The notes under the pieces: model-generated
What the model was told of the DNA's origin: nothing
Seen by the model: the letters and a program-made list of their open reading frames with translations, nothing else
The model's database searches: none
Translations under genes and position numbers: made by a program
Assembly (NCBI RefSeq): GCF_004151105.1
Contig: NZ_PHRF01000041.1
Coordinates: 310,001-374,000, forward strand
Origin: Streptomyces sp. L-9-10
GTDB taxonomy: Bacteria > Actinomycetota > Actinomycetes > Streptomycetales > Streptomycetaceae
Direction: 5' to 3'
DNA: 64,000 nucleotides
Shown here: piece after piece, positions 43,495 through 53,400 of the stretch
Numbering within the stretch: the stretch's first letter is position 1
Layout: each line of letters begins with the position of its first letter

Positions 43495-43604
43495 CGCAGC
43501 TCAAGGATGGTTTCTTCTCCAGATTTTCCGTGCCGGGCGCTCTTGACGGAGGTGGAGCAGGTGGCGTTGACTCTGCCTGCTTGTGAATATTTCGTAAGAG
43601 CGGG

Positions 43605-46600
43605 GTGGGGGCTGTGCGGTCGGTGTGGGGATTTCCGCGTGCCCGAAAATGGCGTGGACTCGGTACCGCGGGGGCTGTGGCTGTGACGGCATCGGTTCTG
43701 GTCTCGACGGTGATCTGGCCGACCGTGCCGGCGTGGGCCGAGGGGTCCGCTTCTCAGGCCGATGTCGCTGAGTTGAGTGAGGGCCAGCAGGCCCTGGTTC
43801 AGGCGCAGGCGTCCGGAGACCGTGTGGAAGTCATCGGGGAACGCTCTGAGAGCACCACGGTGTTCGCGAACCCGGACGGCTTCACATTCACCTTGGAAGA
43901 GTCCGCTGTTCCGGTCCGGGTCAGAGCGCCCGGTGGAAGCTGGCAGGCGCCCGACGCCACCTTGGAGGTACGTCCGGATGGAGCGGTCGCACCGAAGGCC
44001 GCCGCCGTGGAGATGGCGTTCTCCGGGGGTGGGACGAGCCAGCCTCTGGTGAAGATCTCTGAACGGGGACGGTCACTTCAGCTGGGCTGGCCCGGCACTC
44101 TGCCCACGCCGGAACTGAACGGTGAAAGCGCCCTGTATCCAGAGGTTCTCCCGGGCGTCGACCTGAAAGTCGCGGCCTCGGTGGAGGGCTTCCAGCATGT
44201 GCTGGTGGTCAAGACACCGGAGGCGGCCGCCTCCGAGGAGCTGAAAAAGATCGACTACTCCTTGAAGGCCAACGGCCTGGACATCCTCACGGAGAAGGCG
44301 GGCAACCTCATTGCCGTCGACGACGACGGCAACCGTGTCTTCCGTGCTCCGCCAGCGCAGATGTGGGACTCGACAAGCGCCCTCGCCGAACCGCCGGCCG
44401 CCGCTTCCTCAAGGGGAACTTCGGTCATGAGTGCGGCGGAGGGATCCGATATTGCCGGGAGCGGCGCCGCCTCGTCCCAGGAGATGGAGCCGGGACCTGG
44501 TGACACCGTTACCGGTGTGGATGTGAGGGTCACTGGCGACGCGCTGTCGGTCGTGCCCGACGCGGACATGCTGTCCGGGACTCACGAGTCGGCTTTTCCT
44601 CTGTACATCGACCCGACCGTCACCTGGAGTGAGTCGGAGCGGACCCTGCTGCGCAGTGACGGCTACGAGTCCTACGGCTGGGGCAACGGCGATGACGGCC
44701 TGGGCAAGGGCGCGGGCGAGTGCGGTACCTGGAGTGGCTACTACTGCGGTCCTGGCTACGTGCAGCGGCTGTACTTCGAGTTCTCGCCGGTGAGTCTGAA
44801 GGGCAAGAAGGTCCTGGATGCCACGTTCCGGGTGACCGAGCCATGGGCGTTCCAGTGTGATCCGCGCTGGGTGGATTTGGTGAGGACTCCGGACAACATC
44901 TCCTCCTCCACCACGTGGACATCGCGTCCGCAGGGCGGCTGGGACACGATGGGGGACCGGAATGTTTCTGCCGGCCGCGGGTCGTTGTGTGACCCGGACT
45001 CGCCGGATGCGCCGATCGAGTTCAATGACAACCCGGATGAGACCAACGAGAATCTCACTCCGACCGTGCAGAGTTTCGCGGCGGGGAAGTTTGCCCGTCT
45101 CACGCTGATGATCAAGGCGCATGACGAGTCGGACACCAGTGCGTGGAAGCGGTTCAAGAACGATGCCGTGCTCGCGGTGGACTTCGTCGGGTTGCCCGCG
45201 AAGCCCACGGGGATCGGTCTGGTGACGGGTTCGGGCACGGTGTGCGAGACGAGTGAGTCCGACCCGGCGATTGTCTCCGACCCGACGCCGTCTTTGACGT
45301 CCACCCCGCAGACTGCCGGGGGCGGGGAGAGCGGCGCGCAGCTGCGGGTCGCGATGAGTGTGGACAAGAAGGCGTCGGACGGTACGTGGGGGAGTGCGTT
45401 CGCCGAGATGGAGCGGCCGACCAGCGGCTATGTCGGGGACAACGTAAAACTCACGGCATCGGCCCCGACATTGGCGGAGGGACCGCTGTATCGCTACCGG
45501 TCATGGACCCGGTCCTACTACAACAGCGGCGACAGCCAGTTGCCCGGCCCGTCGAACGCGTCGACGACCGGATGGTGCTTCTTCAAGGTCGATCCGACCG
45601 CGCCGAAACCACCCAAGATCACGATTGGCTCCCCGTATACGGAGTGCACGACCAACAACTGCCAGGCGAAGGGCGGACCGGGCCAGAAGGCCGCGTTCAC
45701 CTTCGCCCCGGCCACGGGGGATGCGAATAACGTCGCCTACCAGTACAGACTGTCCGGCGGGGCCGCTTGGTCGTCCGCGGTCAGCGGTTCGGCCGTGACG
45801 GCGAGCATCACCCCGGCAAAGTCCGGAACTTTCAGCGTGTACGTGCGGGCCAAGGACATCGTGGGACGGTGGGGTGCACAGAACGCGGTGGATTTCCTGG
45901 TCGCCACCGGTGCGGGACCGGTCGGCCGATGGCATTTCGACGAGGCCGGTGGGGCAGCGGTGGACGCTGCGGCTGCTGACGGCAGGCAGGACGCTGCCCT
46001 GGGAGGCAACGCGGTGCGCGATGACCGCGGCCGCCGCGGTCTTATCACCCACGACGCCCAGTCGCAGCCGCTGGAAAACGCCATCACCGACAAGGGCTTG
46101 TCCCTGAATGGCGCCACCGGCTACGCGGCCACGAACGCGCCTGTGCTGGAGACCCGTTCGGCCTACACTCTCTCCGCTTGGGTACGGCTGGACAGTACCG
46201 ACGACTATGCCAGCGTCCTATCCCAGCATGGCCCGGGCGGTAATCCGTTCGCCTTCTGGTACTCGAGTCAGTTGAAGACCTGGTTCTTCGGTGTCCTCGA
46301 AGCTGACGGAAGCGGTTTCACCGGCCAGCAGTCTGCTTTTGCGGCCCAGACCGGCGTGTGGACGCATCTCGCCGGAACTTACGACCCGGCCAGCGAGGAA
46401 CTGAAGTTTTACGTCGACGGCCGGCTGCAGGGCAGCGAGGTCACTCCGGCAGTGTCGTGGTCGTCCGACACCCCGTTGCAGATCGGACGGCGCCAGACCA
46501 GCAGCGGCTACACGTACTACTTCCCGGGGTCGATCGATGAGGTGGCTGTGTGGCAGCGCGTTCTGACCCATGAGGAGATCCGGGACGAGGCGAGACTGCT

Positions 46601-47315
46601 GACGTCCGAGGATTTCGCGGGCGCGGAACTCGTAGCCGACTGGTCCCCCGCACAGGGCAGTGGCACCAAGCTCGTCGATACCACTTCTGGTTACGGGAAG
46701 ACCCTGACCCTGACGGGCGCGGCCTCGATCGACGACGACGTGATGGTGCTGGACGGGGTCGATGACGCTGCCACGGCCGCGGGCCCTCTGGTGAACGACC
46801 ATTCCTCCTTCACCGTCTCGAGTCTGGTGGAGCTGGACGGTGCGAAACTCGCCGCCAAGAACATCGGATACACCGGACAGGTACTGGGCCAGCGAACAGC
46901 GGACGGCTCCGCATGGGGCCTGTGGTATGAGCTGACCGGCAAGGAGACCGTGCTGGACGAGGAGACGCTGGAAGAGCGCACCGAACCCGTCGGAACGTGG
47001 CACTTCGGGCGCCTGAACGCGGATGGCACGTTCTCCTCCGTCGTGTCCGACGAGACCGCCGCACTGGACAGCCCCGTCCGGTTGACCGGCATCTACGACT
47101 CGCTGGAAGGGAAGATCAGCCTCTACCTGGGCCATAACCAGAACGACGACGCGAAGGCGTACACCGTCGAGCTCGGCAGTGGTGACTTCGCCGTCGGCAG
47201 GGGCTTCACCAACGGCACCTGGCAGCACTACCTGCCAGCCCGGGTGGCGGAAGTCCGTTTGTGGGCCGGGGCGATGGCCAGCGGTGAGCAGATCGACTAC
47301 CGCGTGGGCGACTGA
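43605..47315 (+). CDS. secreted LamG-domain protein of the Rhs toxin locus
   Basis: 1236 residues from GTG 43605 (GTG 43614 also possible). A signal peptide (LGTAGAVAVTASVLVSTVIW) is followed by a ~300-residue N-terminal domain seen in Rhs-associated Streptomyces proteins (PEVLPGVDLKVAAS, then SAFPLYIDPTVTWS), a DNRLRE-like beta-sandwich region (YVQRLYFEFSPVSLKGK), and two LamG/concanavalin-like domains (~826-985, RSAYTLSAWVRLDSTDDYAS, and ~1045-1236). It lies 113 bp upstream of the giant Rhs gene on the same strand. It has no toxin domain and may help to export, display or bind the toxin. Codon third positions are less GC-biased than in the housekeeping genes nearby, suggesting transfer. Confidence 0.8.
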   Translation: MGAVRSVWGFPRARKWRGLGTAGAVAVTASVLVSTVIWPTVPAWAEGSASQADVAELSEGQQALVQAQASGDRVEVIGERSESTTVFANPDGFTFTLEESAVPVRVRAPGGSWQAPDATLEVRPDGAVAPKAAAVEMAFSGGGTSQPLVKISERGRSLQLGWPGTLPTPELNGESALYPEVLPGVDLKVAASVEGFQHVLVVKTPEAAASEELKKIDYSLKANGLDILTEKAGNLIAVDDDGNRVFRAPPAQMWDSTSALAEPPAAASSRGTSVMSAAEGSDIAGSGAASSQEMEPGPGDTVTGVDVRVTGDALSVVPDADMLSGTHESAFPLYIDPTVTWSESERTLLRSDGYESYGWGNGDDGLGKGAGECGTWSGYYCGPGYVQRLYFEFSPVSLKGKKVLDATFRVTEPWAFQCDPRWVDLVRTPDNISSSTTWTSRPQGGWDTMGDRNVSAGRGSLCDPDSPDAPIEFNDNPDETNENLTPTVQSFAAGKFARLTLMIKAHDESDTSAWKRFKNDAVLAVDFVGLPAKPTGIGLVTGSGTVCETSESDPAIVSDPTPSLTSTPQTAGGGESGAQLRVAMSVDKKASDGTWGSAFAEMERPTSGYVGDNVKLTASAPTLAEGPLYRYRSWTRSYYNSGDSQLPGPSNASTTGWCFFKVDPTAPKPPKITIGSPYTECTTNNCQAKGGPGQKAAFTFAPATGDANNVAYQYRLSGGAAWSSAVSGSAVTASITPAKSGTFSVYVRAKDIVGRWGAQNAVDFLVATGAGPVGRWHFDEAGGAAVDAAAADGRQDAALGGNAVRDDRGRRGLITHDAQSQPLENAITDKGLSLNGATGYAATNAPVLETRSAYTLSAWVRLDSTDDYASVLSQHGPGGNPFAFWYSSQLKTWFFGVLEADGSGFTGQQSAFAAQTGVWTHLAGTYDPASEELKFYVDGRLQGSEVTPAVSWSSDTPLQIGRRQTSSGYTYYFPGSIDEVAVWQRVLTHEEIRDEARLLTSEDFAGAELVADWSPAQGSGTKLVDTTSGYGKTLTLTGAASIDDDVMVLDGVDDAATAAGPLVNDHSSFTVSSLVELDGAKLAAKNIGYTGQVLGQRTADGSAWGLWYELTGKETVLDEETLEERTEPVGTWHFGRLNADGTFSSVVSDETAALDSPVRLTGIYDSLEGKISLYLGHNQNDDAKAYTVELGSGDFAVGRGFTNGTWQHYLPARVAEVRLWAGAMASGEQIDYRVGD

Positions 47316-47428
47316 CAAGTAGAGGGTGCGGGCGGCCGGACTTGCGGAGCCGCCCGCACTGCCGCGGTCCAGGCTGCGTGAATCGACGTTGTGAACTCTC
47401 TCCTTTTTTGCGACTGGGTGGGCTACTG

Positions 47429-50400
47429 ATGGCTTTTGGTATAGGCATCTCAAAAAGACGTGGCGCAGTGCGGCGGAGTTCCAGCCGGGTGTTGGTGTCA
47501 GCCCTGTCACTGGCCCTCGCGGTGCCGCTGGGGCTGACGCCGATCGCCCAGGCCCAACCTCAGGACAAGGGCGGCCTGGGACGGTCTGCGCTGCCCACGC
47601 AGCGGGTGAGCAAGGTCGAGGAGGTAGATGAGCCGGGAGCGAAGAAGGCCCGTGAGAAGGTTGCCAAGGAGAAGAACGCCAACGTCGGTCAGGCGCAGAA
47701 GGCCCTGGCCGAGCAGCGGGTGACCTGGCCGAAACCGGGCAACGCGGTCATCGAGCTGAATGGAAAGAAGGACACCCGGGCCACGCCTGGCGGCCTGCCG
47801 GTCAGCGTGACGGCGGCTGGAGGTAAACGTGGTGCCGATGCCGGCACCACGGCCCGGATCACGGTCCTCGATCAGAAGGCCGCGAAGAGAGCCGGCGTCA
47901 CGGGTGTTCTGCTGACCGCGGTAGCAGATAACACGGGGGAGGCGGAGCTCAGTGTCGATTACAGCGGTTTCGCCTCAGCCGTCGGCGGCGGCTGGGCCGC
48001 TCGCCTCGGGTTGGTACAGCTCCCCGCCTGCGTGCTGACGACACCGGAGGAAGACGGCTGTCGCACACCCACGGCCTTGAAGTCCGACAACCGTGCCATC
48101 GAGCAGACGGTCACCGCCTCGGTACGGCTGACCGGTACCAGCCGCGCCATATCCCCACAATTGACTGACACCGCGTCAACGGGGATGGCGGTGTTCGCCG
48201 TCACGGCAACGGCATCCGGTGCGGGCGCTTCGCCCTCAGGCAGTGGGAACTACTCGGCGACCGAGCTGTCGGCATCTTCCTCCTGGCAGGCGGGCGGCAG
48301 CTCAGGCTCCTTCACCTGGTCCTATGATTTCGCCCTGCCTCCCGCCGCGGCCGGACCGACGCCCAGTCTGGGACTGTCCTACGACTCGGGCAGCATCGAC
48401 GGCCGCACGGCCACGACGAACAACCAGGCCACGTCGGTAGGCGAAGGGTTCACGCTGAGCGATTCCTACATCGAGCGTAGCTATGGCTCCTGTGACGACG
48501 ATGGCCAAGACGATGTCTTCGATCGGTGCTGGAAGTACGACAACGCCCGCCTTGTGCTGGACGGCAAGGCGGACCGGCTCGTCAAAGAAAGTGCCTCTGG
48601 TAACACTTGGCGTCTGGAGAACGATGACGCCTCGCAGGTGATCCGTTCCACAGGCGCCGACAACGGCGACGACGACGGCGAGAACTGGACGGTCATCACC
48701 GGCGATGGCACCAAGTACGTCTTCGGCCTGAACAAGCTGGACGGCGCGACGGACCAGCGGACCAACTCGACGTGGACGGTGCCGGTTTACGGTGACGACC
48801 CCGGTGAACCCGGCTACAGCAAGGGCACCGCGTTCGCGGATCGCTCCCTCACGCAGGCATGGCGGTGGAACCTCGACTACGTCGAAGACACCCATGGCAA
48901 CGCCGCCACGTACTGGTACACCAAGGAATCGAACTACTACAAGAAGAACAAATCGACGACGGCCAACGCTTCCTATACGCGCGGCGGCTACCTGAAGGAG
49001 ATCAAGTACGGCCTGCGCAAAGGGGCGTTGTTCACGGACGACGCCGACGCGAAGGTCGCCTTCAACTACGCGGAGCGCTGCACGGCCGCGGACTGCTCGT
49101 CCCTCACCAAGGACACCTCCGAGAACTGGCCTGACGTTCCCTTCGACGCGATCTGCTCCAGCGGTGACGACGACTGCAACGCTACGGGCCCTTCGTTCTT
49201 CACGCGTAAGCGACTGTCCGGGATCAGCACGTCCTCCTGGTCTGCCGCTTCTTCGACGTACGAGCCGGTGGACTCCTGGGCTCTGAGTCAGGAGTACCTG
49301 GACGGCGGAGACATTGGTGACACCTCCGATCAGGTACTGACCCTCACGTCTCTGCGCCGCACAGGTTCGGTGGACAGTGACATCGCGCTGAACCCCATCT
49401 CGTTCACCTACCAGATGCGGCCCAACCGGGTGGATGCCACGGACGACATCCTGCCGTTGACCCGTCCCCGCCTTTCCACCCTCACGTCCGAGACCGGCGC
49501 GATCACCACGGTGACACTGTCCTCTCCGGAATGCGTGCGCGGTGAGGTGACGGGCAAGCCGGAGGACACCAACACGCGCTCGTGTTATCCGCAGTACTGG
49601 AACATCAACGGCGCCGAGAACGCGTCGGTGGACTGGTTCCACAAGTACCGGGTCCTCGCGGTTGTTGTCTCCGACCCGGCCGGAAAGAACGAGACCGTCG
49701 AGCACTCCTACTCCTACGCGGGCGCGGCCTGGCACTACGGCGACGATCCCTTCACACCCAAGGACGAACGGACCTGGTCACAGTGGCGTGGCTACCGGCA
49801 GGTCACCGTCCGCGGCGGCGCAGCGGACAGGACTCAGACCAAGACGATCTCGCTCTACATGCAGGGCATGGACGGTGACCGGAACAAGGACGGCACCACC
49901 CGCCAGGTCACCGTGGCACCGCTGTCCGCCCCGGACCTCGCCATCGCCGGCCTCAACGACAGCGACCAGTTCGCGGGCCAGCTACGTGAGCAGGTCACCT
50001 ACAACGGCGCCACACCCATCACCGTCACGGTCAATGATCCGTGGTCCAAGGACACGGCCCGACAGAGTGCCCCCGACGCCGATGACCATGTGGCTCGGTT
50101 CGTCCGGACGCGGAAGACCACCACCCACACCTACCTCACCGCCACGTCCACCTGGCGGACGCGAGCACTCACCACGACTTTCGACGACTACGGCATGGCC
50201 GACACCGTCGACGACTCCGGCCAACTCGGCCTCACCACAGACCAGACCTGCACCCGCACCTGGTACGCGCGCAACACCACAGCCGGCATCACCGCCCTGC
50301 CTTCCCGCGTCCGCGTCGTCGGCCGTTCCTGCTCGGTCACCGACACCTCCCTGAGCCTGCCAACGACCTCGGCCACCCGTGGCGACGTTCTCTCCGACAC

Positions 50401-53400
50401 GGCCACCGTCTACGACGCCCCTCAGGCAACCACCTGGACGGCAGCTCAGACACCCACGCGGGCGGAGGCGACCTGGACCGGCCGAGCCACCGGCTACCCG
50501 GCAACCGCCAACACAGACGGCCAACGCCTGCCATCCGGCTGGCAGACCCTGTCCACCACCAGCTACGACGTTCTGGGCCGCACCCTCACCGTCACCAACG
50601 CCGACGGCAAAACCACCGCCAGCACCTACACGCCCACCACCGCGGGCCCCCTGAGCAAACTCATCACGACCGACTCCAAGGGCTTCAACACCACCCAGTT
50701 CCTCGATCCGAGGCGCGGCCAGCCTCTGCGCATCTACGACGCGAATCTGAAGAAGACCGAACAGACCTACGACGCGCTCGGACGACTCACCGCGGTCTGG
50801 CAGCCCAACCGCAGCCGCGACGCCGGATACAGCGCCAACACCACCTTCAAATACCACCTCAGCGCCACCAGCCCTTCCTGGGTATCGACATCAGCCCTGA
50901 AGAAGGACGGCGACACCTACAACACCAGCTACACCCTCTACGACTCACTCCTGCGCCCCTTGCAGACCCAGTCTCCGACCCCGCAGGGCGGCCGCCTTCT
51001 CACCGACACCCGCTACGACACCCGCGGGCTGGCGTATGAGACCTACGCCGACATCTTCGACACCACGGACACACCCAACGGCACCTACACCCGTGCCGAA
51101 TACGGCGAGGCGCCCGTGCAGACCGTAACGGTCTTCGACGGGGCGGAACGCGCCACCACCAGCAGCCTGTACGTCTACGGCGTCAAGAAATGGTCGACCT
51201 CCACCAGCTACACCGGCGACTCCTCCGCCACCACCGCGGTCAAGGGCGGGACCGCTCAGAGGACCATCGCCGACATACGCGGCCGTACCGTCGAGACCCG
51301 CGAATACGCCGGCACATCCCCTGACGACACCGCCTATGGCTCGGGCCTGGGCGTCAGTTACTCATCGGTCAAGTTCACCTACGGGCTAGACGACCAGCAG
51401 ACGTCCGTCACGGGGCCCGACGGCGCCAAGTGGACCTACGGCTACGACCTGTTCGGTCGCCAGGTCAGTGCGGGCGATCCCGACAAGGGCACGGTCACCA
51501 CCACCTACAACGTGCTCGACCAGGCAGTCAAGGCCACCGACGCCCGCGGCAAGAGCGTAGTAACCGCCTATGACGAACTCGGCCGCGCCACCGGAACCTG
51601 GTCCGGATCGCAGACGAACGCCAACCAGCTGACCGCCCGCACCTACGACACCGTCCTCAAGGGACTGCCCAGCACATCCACCCGCTACATCGGCGGAAAG
51701 AACGGCCAGGCATACACCAAGGCCATCACCGCCTATGACAGCCTCTCCCGCCCGGTCGCCACCCAACTCCGACTTCCAGCCACCGACCCGTTCGTAGCAG
51801 CTGGAACGCCGACAGCATTGGAGTACACCAGCCACTACAACATCGACGGCACGCTGCAGAACACCGAAGAGCCAGCGCTGGGCGGCCTGTCGTCCGAGAT
51901 CATCGACTACGGATACAACGGTCTCGGCCACGTCACGTCAGTCGGCGCATACCTCCTGGACACCGACTACTCCGCCCTCGGCCAGCCCCGGCAGCTCACC
52001 CTCGGCACGGGTAACACAGCGGACTTCAAGAAGTCGTACATCACCAACACCTACGAAGAAGGCACTGGGCGCCTCACCCGCAGCCACGTCACGGACCAGA
52101 CCCACCCGTACATGCTGCAGGACCTCAACTACACCTTCGACGACGCGGGCAATGTCACCGCCATCGCCGACCCCGCCACTCTCGGCGGCACCAGCCAGGC
52201 CGAAACCCAGTGCTTCACCTACGACGGCCACCGCCGCCTGACCGAAGCCTGGACCCCCACCTCACAAAACTGCGCCGACGCACCCAGTACGGGCAGCTTG
52301 TCCGGACCCGCCCCCTACCGGACCAGCTACACCTACACCACCGCGGGCCAGCGCGGCACCGAAACCCAGCACAAAACAACGGGCAACACCAAGGCGACCT
52401 ACTGCTACACCGGCACCCAGCCGCACACCCTTATGGCCACCAGCACCAAGGCCGACTGCGTCAACCCTGACCAGACCTACACGTATGACCAGACCGGAAA
52501 CACCATCCGGCGGCCGGGCAAAACGTCCACCCAGGTCCTCGACTGGTCCACAGAAGGCCAGCTCACCGGCGTCACCGAGGCCGACACCACTACCAACTAC
52601 CTCTACGACGCCGACGGCACCCTGCTCATCCGCACCACGGAGAACGGCGAGCGCGTCCTGTATGCCGGGGCCACCGAACTCCACCTCAAGGCCAACAACA
52701 CCACGTGGGCCCAGCGCTACTACGCCTCCGGCGACCTGACCGTAGCCGTCCGCACCAATGAAACCGGGACGAGCAAACTCTCCTTCCTGGCCGGCGACCA
52801 CCACGGCACCTCCAGCCTCGCCATCAGCGCCGACACTTCACAGGCTGTCACCAAGCGCTATACCACTCCCTTCGGAGCCCCGCGCGGAACCAGTCCCACC
52901 ACGTGGCCCGACGACAAGGGATTCCTCGGCAAACCCGCCGACACCACCACCGGCCTCACCCATATCGGCGCCCGCGAATACGACCCCGCAATCGGCCAGT
53001 TCCTCAGCGTCGATCCCCTCCTCATGCCCGGACAGCACCAGTCCCTCAACGGCTACTCCTACGCCAACCAGCACCCTGCCACGACCTCCGATCCCACCGG
53101 CATGTGTGAGGACCCCGGCAATGGCCGCTGCCACCAGAGCAGCACGTCAGGCAGTGGCAGGGAAGGAAAGCCCGATCCCTCATTCCCGCTCGACCCGGGA
53201 GTCACGTACAGCGGTGGCAGTAACAGTGGTGGCGGTGGCGGTGGCGGTGGCGGTGGCGGTGGCGGTGGCGGTGGCGGTGGCGGCGGTGGCGGCGGTGGCG
53301 GCGGAACTGGCAGCACCAGCAGCACAGAACCGACACCGCCACCGAATCCCGGCCCGCCTCCTGTGCCCGAAGCCTATTCAGGGGATGACGCTGGCGGCTC

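Noticed and set aside
43106..43546. Second intact transposase gene
   Set aside because: It is the shifted frame of the same decayed IS5 transposase; homology covers only a short middle part.
53059..53325. Minus-strand frame encoding a long poly-proline stretch
   Set aside because: It is only the complement of the glycine microsatellite of the Rhs gene.
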